Below, one piece after another: positions 1-12,387 of a DNA stretch of 64,000 nt. Each line of letters starts with the position of its first letter. Position 1 is the first letter of the stretch. Source of the DNA: Engraulis encrasicolus (Eukaryota; Chordata; Actinopteri; Clupeiformes; Engraulidae); contig NC_085857.1 of the NCBI RefSeq assembly GCF_034702125.1, positions 53,545,546 to 53,609,545 on the forward strand. Direction: 5' to 3'. The notes under the pieces were generated by a model. That model searched no databases and was not told where the DNA came from. It worked only from the letters and a program-made list of their open reading frames with translations. The translations under genes were made by a program, and so were the position numbers.

Positions 1-178
1 TAGTTTTCATTAATCACTGCCTTGAGGATCAATGGGGGTGGCGTATACAGACTGAATTTATCATTGTTGATCATATATCGATTTTCATTAGATAGGCCTA
101 CATTTTACATTACTGAAAATAAATACTGAGGATATGACCTCTGTGTCCTCAATGGTAGTTACGGCCACGTGTGTGTAC

Positions 179-362
<184 letters not shown>

Positions 363-570
363 TGTGAGTGCGCGCCTGTCAAATGAGCACATGCAGGGCA
401 TGAATATCAATATTAAGACAGAATAGCTAGGCAAAGGATTTGTGGGGAACACACTGCAGTGCCTACAGGGAGGGCTGTGTTTATCTTTCTTTTTCTTTTT
501 TTGCCTTTTTTAAGACAGGACAATTGAAGAAAGACATGAATCATAAGGGAGGGAGAGAAGCGTTAATACA

Positions 571-757
571 TGACCAGCCTTGGCCTAGTGGTTATGAAGG
601 TGGACCCTTACCCGTCCTCCCTACACCCCCATCCATGGCTGAAGTGCCCGTGAGCAAGGCACCTAACCGCACATTGCTCCAGGGACTGTAACCAATACCC
701 TGTATCTAAATAACTGCTATTAAAAAAGCAATAGCTAAGTGTAATGTAATGTAATGT
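571..757 (+). mobile_element. tRNA-derived SINE, family A, partial
   Basis: The segment has a tRNA-like A box (TGGCCTAGTGG) and a tail containing GAGCAAGGCACCTAACC, then a block read as 'tgctccagggactgtaacc'. It ends in TGTAA repeats. The same body recurs near 26150, 46321, 47860 (reverse) and 52160 (reverse), which marks it as dispersed. The part between the A box and the tail is shortened compared with the copy at 46321. Confidence 0.75.
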
Positions 758-1109
758 AATGACCCAGCCCGGATTCGAACCCGGGTGCCCTTGAATAATA
801 CAGTATACCTGTGTAGGCTGCTGTACAAAAGCAAAGAGCAGTTACTTTGGAAACATACATGGGAACTATAGAGGAATGCCTTCAAATCCTCCGTATTAGG
901 TTGGATAATTATAATTACCGCAAATTTCACATGCTCAATATCTCTAAAACGGGACACATTTCGGACCAAACGGTTTTATCAAAAAGTGTTTCGTCACAAG
1001 ACAAAGTTAGTGTTATGAAGACCATTTTCAGTCTTAACTCATTTTTGGCAAATTATGACTGCTTTTTGCCTTTGTAGGCCGGTGTAGAATAGCGTATCAT
1101 CACAGTGCA

Positions 1110-1232
1110 CAATTGTGTCGTCAATGGAGATGGGGGGGCAGAATTGCAATCTCATTACCCTGCATTACATTGAGGGGTTGGGAACCATTTAGATGACTTT
1201 GTCCCGGGCCCAGCAAGATGCCAGCGGCCCTG
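1110..1232. repeat. end of a hAT-like element (CCCGGGCCCAG...CGGCCCTG)
   Basis: The segment ends in 'gtcccgggcccagc' and 'cagcggccctg', the same terminus found at 9491 and near 60060-60100. Only one end is evident, so this looks like a truncated or MITE-sized copy. Confidence 0.5.
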
Positions 1233-1235
1233 TGT

Positions 1236-1715
1236 GTATGTGTGTGTGTGTGTGTGTGTGCGTGTATAGGTCAGGTGTCAGGAGTTCTTTGCGTGTGACA
1301 GGCAACATGGAGAGGGGCAGTAGTAAATATCAGTAGGCCTATAGTGTGCGCGTGTGTGTTTGTGCGCACATGTGTAGGGTTATCAGATGTGCTGTGCGTG
1401 CAATGGAAGACATCAAGAGGGGTGTAGTTTAAGTGTGGGGAAGCTGACAGGGGGACAGAGGCCAATTTTCTAATTCCACGCCTTAAGCGGCCCTATGCGT
1501 GTGTGTGTATGTGTGTGCGTGTGAATGTATGGGGTTGTCAGGTGTGCCGTGTATAGGCGACATCAAGAGCAGCGTAGCCTACAGTAGTTCTAAACATAGT
1601 GCGAGTGGGTGTGTGTGCATGTGTGTGTGTGAGATGTGTGCATTTAGGGCTCTCAGGTGTTTGCGTGCAACAGGCGGGCGGTAGAGGAAGGGAGAAGTAC
1701 ATGTAAATGTCTACA

Positions 1716-1750
<35 letters not shown>

Positions 1751-1760
1751 GGGGGGTGTT
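1236..1760. repeat. degenerate TG-rich stretch with short (TG)n runs
   Basis: Several interrupted TG runs (about 1236-1262, 1497-1530 and 1720-1748) lie in unique-looking sequence. I see no gene in it. Confidence 0.8.
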
Positions 1761-1816
1761 TGGTGTAGTGTAATCTACTTTTGCTGGGGTAGTTTTGTTG
1801 TTACTGGTCAAAGTTA

Positions 1817-1915
1817 CTAGCCTAGAAATCTAGACGCCCCTAGTGGCCGCAAAATGAATTTGCTCCCGGCGGCACAGCTTTGCTGTAGGGGTTTTTGGCG
1901 CGGCCAGGCTACAAA
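1817..1915. repeat. dispersed repeat sharing a terminus with 3928-3990
   Basis: It begins 'agcctagaaatctagacgcc' and ends 'gcggccaggctac'. The first 35 bases or so recur at 3928, inside the nested hAT block, so it is a repeat and not a gene. Confidence 0.55.
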
Positions 1916-2077
1916 GTTACTGTAAAGTGTATAAAATATATTAAGGTTGGGCTGTGTGTGCGTTTGTATGGCTGTTAAGTGTGCACACACATTTGACAAA
2001 GATACCCACACATGCAGTTCAGTTATGAACAATATTTTATTTATTCATGGATTTGTTCAGACCCCTGTGTAANCCTT

Positions 2078-2350
2078 GCCTGGTTAACACCAGACCTAAT
2101 CACAAGTGAGATTAGGTCTGGGGAGTTGCCTATTGTAAATTCCATATGGGGCCGGAATACTTGGCTATTATGACACACTGCCCTGCTCTCTGATTGGGCA
2201 GAGAAACTGTTAAGGTCGGAATGCTTGGCCATTATGACACAGATCCCATGATCTTGTACATTATGAGTCATCCTCGCCATACCGTCTTTCAGATCGAAAC
2301 GATTGTGTAGAACTAAAGGCAGTATGGGAGTTCCCAGGCTAGTGTAACCC
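2078..2350. repeat. MITE-like repeat with an internal palindrome
   Basis: A hairpin at about 2091-2127 pairs 'ccagacctaatc' with 'gattaggtctgg'. The segment runs from 'tgcctggttaac' to 'cccaggctagtgtaa', which are weakly complementary ends. Confidence 0.5.
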
Positions 2351-2720
2351 CCCCCCCCCCCCAATGTATCTCCACATGGAATTTAATGTGTCACCTTATT
2401 ATCTTCATAAAAGTAAGAGTATGCACATCCCACCTCTCTGGGGCCAGGTGCAGGACAAAGGCGCCTCTAATAGTGGAAAAGAGTAGTGAAGACCCTGTTG
2501 GGTCGAAACGTTGTATGACCTGAATACATTTTCAAAGCGGAGCCACAGTGTGCAGACTTCTACTCTTTTTCACCTTATTATCTGCCATCACTCTTTTGTA
2601 GGGATGCAGGATACCACTTTTTTGAAAGCCGATGAGTATGAAAAGCCTACATTCATTTCTTGCCGATAACAATTATACCTCCAACATACAATGAAAATAA
2701 CAACACAGCCTTGTTTTTTC

Positions 2721-5572
2721 TAGGGATGCACCACTACACATTTTTTTCAGTTCCGATCCAATCCCGTTATCTAGTTTGGATATCTGTCCATACCGATACT
2801 ACTCCGATCCGATACCAAAACCACATATATGCATGGGTTTCAACTTGAGGTAGGCCCAAGTTATAGCCTATAGGCTATATGGTCAGAAAAGGAAGTCAGA
2901 AGAACAGGAAAACAATTAGTAAGTAAAGAGTAACAAGTGAAAAAGTAACAATCCCATCCTGAAAACTAATATGCAAGTGTAATGACTTGAAATTAAAGAT
3001 ATCCCATGCAACTTTGAGATATAAACACGGCGATGTAAACAACTCCATAGCGACCTCTAATGGTTCTCCTAAAAATTTGCATTGGACTAAATTACATTAG
3101 ACATTGGCGTAGAGATTATATATTAATTGCTGCGTCTTCTGTTATCACGCCCTTCCTTGCATTCAGCTCTCTCCATTTCTAAGTGGCTTTTTCATATGTG
3201 TGATTCTCCCCCTTGCTTATGAGTTCGCTGCTTCGTCTATTCACACAACTGCAATCATGTTTGCACATTGCACTTCCTTACAGATGGATGTTTGATCCAC
3301 TTGTTCCTGGTAGATACCCCCGTATTAATTACACATTTCCAGTAACTATATAGTATCTATAAATTACATTAGAAGAACGAGGAGACAAAGGGCTTTTGCT
3401 TATTTTGTTGTAATAGTAATAAAGATTTCGAATTCGAGGAGATTTATCCAAAGCCAATTCAATAGCAAGATTAGCTGGCTAGAGTTCACGTTTTGTTTCC
3501 TCTTGATCGGGAGTAAGGCTCGCTCGACTGATTGTGTCCTTTGACATCAAGTAAAATGTGCGGCATCAGAGCTCAACTCTTATATATTTATGTAGCTTTG
3601 TAAACTAAACGAGGTGGTGTGGGCTTTGAGAATGCTAATGCATAAATCCCAGTGAAGTGAATGAATGATAAAATCCACTTTTGGCGCAAAGATGTTCAGA
3701 GAGCGTTCAGCTCTCTCCATTTTGAAGGTGCTTTTCCAACTTTTACACAAGCGATTTATTAGCCTGTCCAAACCTTTCATGTCAAATAGCTCAATTTATC
3801 TGCAGTCCCATTTGTTGTTTTCGCTGTTTATGCCAGCATGATCTTTTGCAATCAGCTAACAGCCAGCTTTCAGCGAGCTGCTGCTTAGTTAGCAAACGAA
3901 GGGGAATGGGTCTTGTTCTGCTCATAGCCTAGAAATCTAGACGCCCCCAGCGGCCGCAAATTCCACAACAAGGACTGCAAGTGCTGTTTCGGGCAAGGGC
4001 CACCAGATGGTGGGTGGTGGAAATGTTGCCATTATAACGGGTCAGTAAAGCAAAACCTTGAGTTCCATTTCATGAAAAAGTTCCATAGTATTTCTTTAAC
4101 ATTACACCTGGCTCAATGTCAGTATTGGAAACTTGGGAAAAGTCTAATCTTATCTCTGAATTATATTGATATCTGAGCCCGAAACCAATACAGTATCGGA
4201 TCGGCCTAAGGCTGTAACGATACACCCAACCCACGATTCGGTTTGTATCACGATATATGACCCACGGTTCGATACGCCCCACGATTTTATTATTTTTAAA
4301 GGGAAAAAAATAAGAAGAAAATAAATTATAGGCTATATTTATATATAGGCCTAGGCCTATGCTTTCTTTTTGCATTTACCTGCCTACATTAATTTTGTAG
4401 GTCTACTAAATGATGTTGCAGATATAGGCCTACCACTGCAACCTGTTCCCCAGGTGTTCACATCAAAGCACAGCACAGAGAAATAAGGGATATTAATTCA
4501 ACAAGGAAAAATAGGCTTATTACTAATAGGCTTAGATCATAATCATGCTGAGATGCTGACCATGTGTGAGAGACAGAGATGGAGAGAGTCAGGGTTCCAG
4601 TAGGCTATAGGTAGCCTATAACAACTGTCTCACATTATCAAACATTATCCAATTAATATCCAAACATTAGGCTAACTGAAAACAACACTGGTCATATTTC
4701 GTCAGGAAACATGTTGTATTAAGTTACTTACAGAAATGCAACACTTAATTTTGATGTTTAATATTTTTGTAACTGTTTTGATCGTGCAGCAGCGCGCACA
4801 CGTTTATACAAACAAAACTCGAAATGAACCTCAGTTATGTTCTCAGTATGCAACACGCACGTTGTCCTTTGTTTGGTTTTGTGATTTGACATTTTGTCAA
4901 GAGCGGGAATAGATGCAGTGGCTGAAATGGAGCATGTTTTCGCTAGGCAGGCGGTCAATGTGGGGAGGAAATAATGCTGCCTACTATCCACATCGACCTA
5001 AACGTTCGCCCGACTTCAGACACTCCCTTATGAGCGTATAGAGCTCTAGCGATTTAAAATTTGGTCAGGCGGAGCATCTCGCTCTCTCGCTCTCTTTCTC
5101 TCTCTCCGCTCAACGTCTATCTCCACTCAACATACATCGGCGCATGCATGAATCAAAAACATCTTCACACGTTTGATAAAGCCTTCTTGGTCTGTTCATT
5201 TCTGTGCTTTACCTTCCGACGTTTGCCGAAGTTTTTTGTCTCGCGGAGGTTGCTGTGGGCGGCAATGAATAACAACCTAATGCACGTGCTGGTTGGACGG
5301 AACATTTTACAGGAAAGAGGGGAGAAGTGTTACTCACTCATGTGCGCCCATTTCTAATTGTCTTTGAGCGCATATGCAAGCATTAGGCGCATATGCAAGC
5401 ATTTGCCTGTATCCTGCTGTTTTCTAGACTGAGGGGTAGCCAGCCTAACAACTTTGAAAGGGCGCATTACGATTCTGCGAGGGAGGTTCGCGATAGGGCT
5501 TCGTGGGTCTGCGTACCGCGATCCCTCGGTTCGATGCAAAATCGTTACAGCCTTAGATCGGCCCCATTCCTA
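2721..5572. mobile_element. middle hAT-like element (level 2 of the nest)
   Basis: The left end is 'tagggatgcaccactac' with subterminal 'gttccgatccaatccc'. The right end, interrupted by the level 3 insertion, is 'cagtatcggatcgg...ccattccta'. The flanks gttttttc (2713-2720) and gttttttt (5573-5580) form an 8-base duplication with one mismatch. It contains no intact reading frame. Confidence 0.72.
4207..5555. mobile_element. inner hAT-like element with perfect 8-base target duplication (level 3)
   Basis: The ends are 'taaggctgtaacgatac' and the complement of 'taaggctgtaacgattttg'. GATCGGCC is duplicated exactly at 4199-4206 and 5556-5563. An 8-base duplication with these termini is diagnostic of the hAT superfamily. 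The internal sequence has no convincing transposase frame, so it is non-autonomous or decayed. Confidence 0.85.
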
Positions 5573-5784
5573 GTTTTTTTCAACCTTGTCCATTTCTGGC
5601 AAATTTTTCCCAGGCTGCTTACAAGTTGATGGAACTTAATGAGATGTAGCGTTGTTTCTTGTAATAGCAGTATCGGTGCCTGGTATCGGCAAGTGGTTGA
5701 CGAGTACGAGTATGAGTATAAAAAGTAAGTATCGGGGGCCGATACTGATACCAGTAACGATATCGGAGCATCCCTATCTTTTGC

Positions 5785-6245
5785 TGGTGTTGCTGGTGCT
5801 AAATAATTCAACAGGAACCGGGATTAGCAGACCGGACATTCTGTGAGTATGACAACACTGACTTTGACAATCAGATGTATTTGCGTGCATTTATTCATAG
5901 CCAGGCCGCACCCTCCTAGTGATGCAGCACCTTCAGTGTTGCTTCTAGTCAGGCCAGGAACTATACAAATGTTGTGTCTGAGCTCCCGAAAAATCGGGAA
6001 CTCCTCCCACTTTGTCGGGAAGCAAAGCACCAGTAGCAAACCAAAAGAGGCGGGTCAACCATGCTGTTTGGGAAATGTTAATTGTTATGCTTTTGGTCAG
6101 ATGATGTCAATGATAATCAGGCTAATTTATTCATGGAATGTACAGTGATGTACATTGATATGCAGTGTTCAGTGAATGTACAGTGCACCTGCAGTACAAT
6201 CATTGGGTAAGTTTGACCCCAGTAAATGTACATCTGTAACATCCC
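5785..6245. other. gene-free downstream flank of the GBP gene
   Basis: I see no exon here. A minus-strand AATAAA (plus-strand TTTATT at about 6126-6131) lies roughly 350 bases past the stop of GBP cassette B and is the nearest candidate polyadenylation signal. Confidence 0.45.
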
Positions 6246-6253
6246 CCACCCTC

Positions 6254-6265
6254 AACACACACACA

Positions 6266-6356
<91 letters not shown>
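6254..6356. repeat. microsatellite (ACGC)n(AC)n
   Basis: About 14 ACGC tetramers run into about 18 AC dinucleotides, just downstream of the cassette B stop codon on the minus strand. Confidence 0.97.
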
Positions 6357-6358
<2 letters not shown>

Positions 6359-6478
6359 GAATGGAACAATGCATTGTTGGGTGTCTGGGCCTTCTAGACC
6401 ACCGGGCTATCAGAAGCCAACACAAACTGCAAACTGTGGTTGTTGTGCCCTCTGCCCCCCGCCTCTCTATACAGAAAA

Positions 6479-6741
6479 CTACACAGAGGAGCCTGTTGCA
6501 GCATTGGGTGGCCGTTGTGCTTGTTGAGCCTTCATCTTCTTGTTGTAGTAGGCGTACTTCTGCTTGCGGGCGTTGTGCTGCTCGGTGAGTCTGACCTCCT
6601 TCTGCTGCTTGTAGTCGTAATAGTGGCCCACCATGCTGTTCATCATCTGGGGAAAACACACACATATGCATACGGTACACACACGCCCACACACACACAC
6701 ACACACACACATGCATGCACGTACACACACATGTACGCACA

Positions 6742-6834
<93 letters not shown>

Positions 6835-9800
6835 CATTGTTTGGTTACAACCAGGTCACAACGTCACAAAATGTCTCTGCAACATTTCTGAGACACATTA
6901 AACTTTTGCAACGTAAAGTAAACATAAAAGCTCTCTGTTCAATAGAAACGGGGGTGCTCAACATCCTGTTGTGTTCCCAAGCCGGGAGCGGACGATACTT
7001 TGTGCTTTTCTGTCAGAAAAAATGTTCTTGTATAATTGGTTGAACACATCTACCAAACGGTACAAACATACCTGGAAGTCTGATGCACTATTTGCTTTGT
7101 TGTGGCCAGAGCAATTTGTTAAAACTGGAAATCGAAGCAAAATGATGCAGCGATGGCAGAGAGAGTAGAGAGAGAGAGGTTCCATTGGCCCATTGTTTCC
7201 GGGTTCTATTATTGCAAGGGGGAGGGGGGGAATCCCCCTTTAGGCAGACCTAGGCAGACCTAAGGACTGTTCTATTCAATGCTAGGAGTATTATGACACG
7301 CCCCTTTAGGCAGACCGGAACCTGGTCATGTTAGGTGCCCATAGCAACCTATTACATTGGCATATCTCTATATACTTAAAGAATCTCTGGCAATGGTGTA
7401 CCTGCCATGACAACCCTATTTCTCCACCAACAGCCTACCTGCATGGTCTCTATGACAGCAACACTTCTCTACCAATTGTGTTCTTGCATGGTCTCCATGA
7501 CAACCCTATTTCTCCACCAATGACATACCAGCATGGTCTCCATGACAACAGCATTTCTTCTCCACCAGTGGCCAACCCACACGGTCTCTATGACAACGGC
7601 ATTTCTCCAACAATGGCCAACCTGCATGGTACCTTCCCCACCAATGGCGTACCTGCAAGGTCTCCATGACAACAACACTTCTCCACCAATGGTGTACTTG
7701 CGTGGTCTCCATGACATCAACTCTTCCCTACGAATGGCGTACCTGCATGGTCTCCATGTTGCTCCTCCTCTGTTCCTCCTGCTGCATGCGCTGCGCCTCC
7801 CTGACGCGCTCCTCCTGCTCCCTCTTGAGCTGGTGTATCTCGGCCCGCATCACCTCCTCCTGGTCCTTGAAGCCCCGCTTCAGCAGCTGCTCCTGCTCTG
7901 CCAGCTTGCTCTCCAGCGCCCTCTGCTGCTCCGCCGCCAGCAGATCCATCTCCTCCTCACGCTTCTCCTAATGGGAGATAGGGGTATATTAACAATACAC
8001 ACACACAGCCCCGCCGACAGGGGGGGACAAAAGGGCTTTTTGTCCCGGGCCCTGGACTAGGGGGGCCCATAACTGGGCCCCCATGACGTTGGGATTAATT
8101 ATTATATGGTCACTTCAAAAATGTGTTGATTTATGGGAAGAAAGGTGCTTTATTTGCATTCAAACAATGACGTGTAGATATTTGCCTTCATTGCCCTTGA
8201 AAAAAACGGCCAATAACCCCCTATCACCCCTATTCCAAAATGGTTTGGTCTTTCTAGAAAAAAAGACGACATCATTCGATAAGTGGTCAGTGCGCGAGCC
8301 AATTAGTCAACAACATGCACAACTCAACAGCACTGAAAAGGAAAGAAAGGCGAAAAAGAGATGAAGAAGCCAAAAGCCTGAGGGGTTCTCTACATAAATA
8401 TTTCAGAAAAGACTCGGGTGATGCAGCAGGTACCAGTAAAAGCAGCTGTGCAGCAGATCCAGGTAAGACACGGGGCAACTTTTTCCAGTCCCGTCGTCAA
8501 GTAACTGACACAGGAGGCCGTGAGCAAGACACACGGAGATCAATCAGACAGAGAGGGGGCACTGAATAATTTGATTACAACGGCTTAAAATACTGTGTTG
8601 CTTACGCCTATATGTAATAGAATCTAATGAATATGCGCATTAGCCTACTCCACAAATATGTTTCCCAATCAAATGTTTCAGGCAGGGACGCGCACACGGA
8701 TGAACACAATAGAAAACGGACATTGTATTAGGCCTATTTCCTAACCAGAACAGCAGCTTAATAACATTGTGCTTCAAATCTGACTGTCAGTTAAGAATAA
8801 AATGCATATGAGCCCACACAATCATACCAGAGATTCTAAGAGTATAGGCCTAGCCTATTATAATCTCTGGTTGTGTGGGATAATGCCTCGGGCGCACGTT
8901 TGCCAGGAGAAGGACAACCAACTTTTTAAACAGCGCTATGCAACGCTATTGCTAAATCTCCGCTTAGCACAGATGCTATCAAATTATCAACCTGTTAACT
9001 TTGTGAGGAGAAATACAGTGTAGATTCGTTGTGCATAGTTTTCTGTAAATTGACATATTCCTGTGTTAGGCTACTCCTGCTGTGGGAGGCTTTGATGAGA
9101 GAGGGAGCACAGCAGCACACTCTGTGTGTTCCTGTTCACTTGCTCTCTGTCACGTCACTTGAGGTCAGTTTAGCAAACGGTGACTCCTTCTCAGTCATAG
9201 TTTTGATGTGCAAGCCTTCAAATTGCCAAATTACACTCAGGCTACACTTCTGTTATTAATAGGAATGAGAATCCTATCTATGTTGTTTCTTTAAAAAAAT
9301 GTAGGCTGGACTGCATGGATAGAACAATGTTATGTTTTCAGAATGGTAAAATTGTTTAGTTTTTTTTTTTTGCGCGGGGGGGGGGGGGGGGGGGGGGGGG
9401 GGGAAATGAAGGGTTGTCGCCGGTGTCGGTGGAAGGGGGGCCCAATCAGAGATTTTTGTCCCCGGCCCAGCCAAAGCTGTCAGCGGCCCTGCACACACAC
9501 ACACACAAAGTAAATACATAACATAAATACAACTACACACACCTTGTGACTCCTCCTCTTCTCTTTGGTTGCATTTGAGACAGCGCATTTCTGCGCCTTC
9601 TGCACAGCGCCCATTCGAACTCCGGCATTTCAATGCATACTGGTTAGATTCTAACCGTTAGAATCTTCTAACCAGAATGCATCGTAATTTTGCATTGCAC
9701 ATGCTCGCTGCGCAGAAGGCACAGTCATGTAACGCGACCTTTATCTCTTTAACTCTCCCTCGGTCTCTCTCTCTCGCCCTCGGTCTCACACTCACACTCA

Positions 9801-9950
9801 CACTTATGCTTACGCGCGCGCACACCTGTAGTCGTCGGAGGTTGTCCTCGTGGCTTTTCCTCTCCTCCTCCATGAGTTTCTCCATCTGAAGACATGACTC
9901 CTCCGCTGCTTTGGTCTGCTGCTGCAATAGCTCCAACTGCTGGGCCTGCT
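6479..9950 (-). CDS. gbp: GBP alternative C-terminal cassette B (three exons); full isoform would be 666 aa
   Basis: Exons 9950-9826, 7967-7743 and 6646-6479 (stop TAG) form a second GBP tail. The first begins in phase 1 with AG, exactly like the first exon of cassette A, so exon 17608-17506 can join either. The first two exons encode a coiled coil homologous to cassette A; compare RALESKLAEQEQLLKRGFK with the cassette A stretch ending MIEKGFK. The last exon gives a basic, Tyr-rich end (HYYDYKQQKEV...GSSV) unlike cassette A and also without CaaX. The intron positions differ: cassette A carries in one exon what B splits between two. It could be an alternative 3' end of the same gene or the surviving tail of a tandem GBP copy that lost its front. 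Transcript data would decide. Confidence 0.8.
6656..6830. repeat. interrupted (CA)n microsatellite beside a GBP exon
   Basis: CA runs with short interruptions, then about 40 uninterrupted CA units at 6745-6830. The array starts a few bases upstream of the acceptor of the last cassette B exon (6646). Confidence 0.97.
7430..7765 (-). repeat. about 45-base minisatellite that repeats the exon end and splice donor of GBP cassette B
   Basis: About seven units of 45 bases (one of 48, one shortened to about 31), each built on 'ggtctccatgacaac...ccaccaatgg.gtacctgcat'. The last unit runs into the 3' end of exon 7967-7743. On the minus strand each unit repeats the exon's terminal codons (METMQ-like) and the adjoining donor. 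Usable GT donors recur (CAG/GTAGGC, CTG/GTATGT, CAG/GTTGGC, CAG/GTACGC, CAA/GTACAC). Because 45 is a multiple of three, reading past one donor keeps frame into the next unit. Confidence 0.85.
8006..9491 (+). mobile_element. internally deleted hAT-like DNA transposon
   Basis: The left end 'cagccccgccgacagg', with 'tgtcccgggccc' further in, matches the inverted right end 'cagggccgctgacagc' with 'gggccggggacaaaaatc'. It sits inside a (CA)n tract whose flanks could be the 8-base duplication. A poly-G run at 9377-9405 lies in the right end. It is nested in an intron of GBP cassette B, on the opposite strand. Confidence 0.7.
8315..8461 (+). pseudogene. N-terminal transposase-like exon of the hAT-like element
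   Basis: An ATG opens about 49 codons of Lys/Arg/Glu-rich protein (KRKERRKRDEEAKSLRG, then LHKYF) ending at a good donor (CCAG/GTAAGA). The charged start followed by a K-Y-F box is typical of ZMYM/hAT-type transposase N-termini. The catalytic part is missing, so it is a remnant. The family assignment is from pattern only. Confidence 0.45.
9589..9722. mobile_element. palindromic MITE
   Basis: The two halves are imperfect complements: 'ctgcgccttctgcacagcg' at 9589 pairs with the segment ending 'cgcagaaggcac', around a centre of 'ggttagattctaacc'. Part of the same family recurs at about 50630-50700. Confidence 0.65.
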
Positions 9951-10139
9951 CTGTGGAGAAAAACAACACCCTTGACCAATCACAGCTCTTCATTCAGGCC
10001 ATTGCACAGCACACCTGACCAATTGCACCTCTTCACTAGGTCATCACATCATACCTGACCAATCATAGCTCATAACAACACGCTTGTCCACTTCTCAACA
10101 CCTGATATTCTATGGCAGCAGTCAGGTACCTTGGATAAT

Positions 10140-10285
10140 GGATATGTAACAGCAGAGATGTGGACTTGTGACTTGGACTTGACTCAGAATTGAGTCACAA
10201 GTTACTTGATTTGAGACTTGACTTGGCAATATTGGGAATGACTTGCGACTTGACCCAGACTCTTGGACTGCTCTTTAGTCCCACA
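10140..10285. repeat. simple-sequence-like repeat rich in ACTTG
   Basis: ACTTGTGACTTGGACTTGACT-type words are repeated with drift. No coding signal. 10,285-11,115 and 11,590-12,380 hold no exon that I can see. Confidence 0.6.
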
Positions 10286-11115
10286 CTGTATTACTTTGAC
10301 ATTAAGAAGGTAGAAATCAACATTGTATCCAAGTATGATGTCGCTGAAACTATGTACAGCCTACTTGGATAGATGACATACAGTATCTGTCAGCCTTACG
10401 TCAAGTCAATAAGCCTACATAAAGTAATGCTAAGTGACAATGTCGAAAACTTAACTCCAACCATGCTCTGGGTAACACGGTTTGTAATGGAAACACAAAC
10501 TGGGCTGGTTTAACAGTACCGTTCAGTTCGACATGGCATGACACATCCGGGTTGTATGTGGAAAAAAGCCAATAGAGACCTGTAATAATTTGGGCTGGGA
10601 CTCGATTACAATTTTTAATCAAATTAACTATGGGCTTTGAAATTAATTAATCGTATCATATGAATGAATGCTAACATGAACGTCATTATAGCTATCGGAC
10701 ACTTGCATGTAGTCATGCACAAAGCTTCCAGAATAAAGTATTCAACAACACAACGTTCAGTATAGTATATGATACATTGGGTAAATTTCTGACAATATTT
10801 TTGGGCAACGATACGATAAGATTTTATTTGAACTGTTCATCATCACTTGACTTGAACATGGATGAGAAGTAGCCTAGACAATTTTTGCGAATCACTCTAT
10901 AGTAGGAATGACAAACTGTCATCCACTCAAATGTGCATTACAGTTGGCCCACATAGTCTCTACACCATAAATGTATATAGTAACATGACTTAAACATAAA
11001 ATGTGGTGCGTCATAGGAATATAAGAGGACTAAGGCCAATGTAACAAGCAACAGAATATGTTCAGGCACACTTAAGCTAACCATGTATGAATGTTTGTGA
11101 AATTTGTCTTTGAGT

Positions 11116-11580
11116 ATTAACACATTCAATACCAGGCGTTTTTGGGATTTTAGCTGTAGACTCCCAGCCAATTTCATCAATTTTTGTCATTTTTCGAACA
11201 GCCACCGAATATTTTGTCTTAAACCTTCAGACACATGTCAGGCTTGTTCGAAAGCCCAAAATCCCAGGTTTCTGTATGTTTTTACGGTTTGTTCCTAGCC
11301 TATTCCATTCCGAAGTTATTCAACTCTAGGCGAGCATTGGTTTTAGGTAGAAATAGCGTTTTTCTCCATTCGAACTGAGAAAAAGGCTTTTTTGTCACGG
11401 ATGTGCTCTTTGACTCTCTGAGTTTAAATTGAGGGTCTAAATGCATTTTCACGCCCGAAGAACAACTCCAGTAGCTTCAAAGTAAACTATTTCGATGCAA
11501 AAATCACCTGGTCAGTTTTGGGAGCCAACGCATGGGAGGCAAACACGTATTTTCATGTGACTTGGGAGTTAATGTGTTAA
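11116..11580. mobile_element. DNA-element-like repeat with TTAACACATT ends
   Basis: It starts 'ttaacacattcaatac' and ends 'gggagttaatgtgttaag', giving inverted ends. An internal block around 11404-11460 ('gtgctctttgactctc') recurs inverted at about 61055-61115 in another copy of the family. Confidence 0.65.
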
Positions 11581-12387
11581 GTGTGTGCATGCACAATTTT
11601 AGTGTTTGCCCCCACGACTTCATCCCAGATTTGAATTTTGGCCCCCTGTGAATTTGAGTACGACACCCTTGGTCAGAAAATAAGAATCATGTTGTTGCCT
11701 AACAACACTGCTGAGAGAAATTGCCCAGGACCTCCACAGATTGACAGACAGATATGAGGGTTACGTTCATTTTATTGTCAAACCCCCTCATGCAGTATAT
11801 TCAACACACAATAATAATTATCGCTTCATTGCTTGTCACAAGGCATGAATCCTGAGCTGGCAGAACACTAAAGGTAGAGCATGTTTTTTCAGTTGCTTAT
11901 ATTCAGCCAATTAATTCCGCCCTTTCACAAAATTGTGCAAGAGCGTGTGTGTGTGTTTGTCTTGTTGTAAGTACATTGTTTCCTTTGACCATGAGCCCAC
12001 TTCCAACAGAAATTACAGCAATATACAAAATATATAAAATATGTATCTAATACCAATTCAAACACCTGGCCGAAAGAACATCATCATTTTATAGCACCTC
12101 ACCTCAGGCCAAGGACTGAAGTACCTATGTAGACTTGATTAAAACATTGAATCTCATGAACTAGGCCCTTGGAATTAAAATAGAAATATATCACATTTAA
12201 ATCGCATATAAATATCAGACCAGAGAGCAGTGAGAAGTCACTTATTGTGATCTCAAAGTGCTACATTTCTCATCGACTCCTACAGTAAGTGCACTGTTAG
12301 CCAAATGCTATCTGCTAACCTGTGTGTGCATGTGCACTCTCACGTGAACACCAGAGAATTGGCGCCCTCTTGGCAGCCTCCAGACAT

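Larger units (their letters stand above)
2599..5776. mobile_element. outer hAT-like non-autonomous element (level 1 of a nest)
   Basis: The left end reads 'tagggatgcaggatacc' and the right end is the complement of 'tagggatgctccgatatc', the termini of a hAT group common in fish. The flanks are ctcttttg (2591-2598) and tcttttg just after 5776, consistent with an 8-base target duplication with one mismatch. Without the inserted DNA only about 325 bases belong to it. There is no transposase. Confidence 0.7.

Noticed and set aside
765..800. tRNA fragment (GGATTCGAACCCGGGTGCCC)
   Set aside because: Only a B-box-like piece is present, next to a SINE tail. No whole tRNA.
7430..7765. CRISPR-like array of about 45-base repeats
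   Set aside because: The units are directly adjacent with no unique spacers, and lie in a eukaryotic intron. It is a minisatellite.
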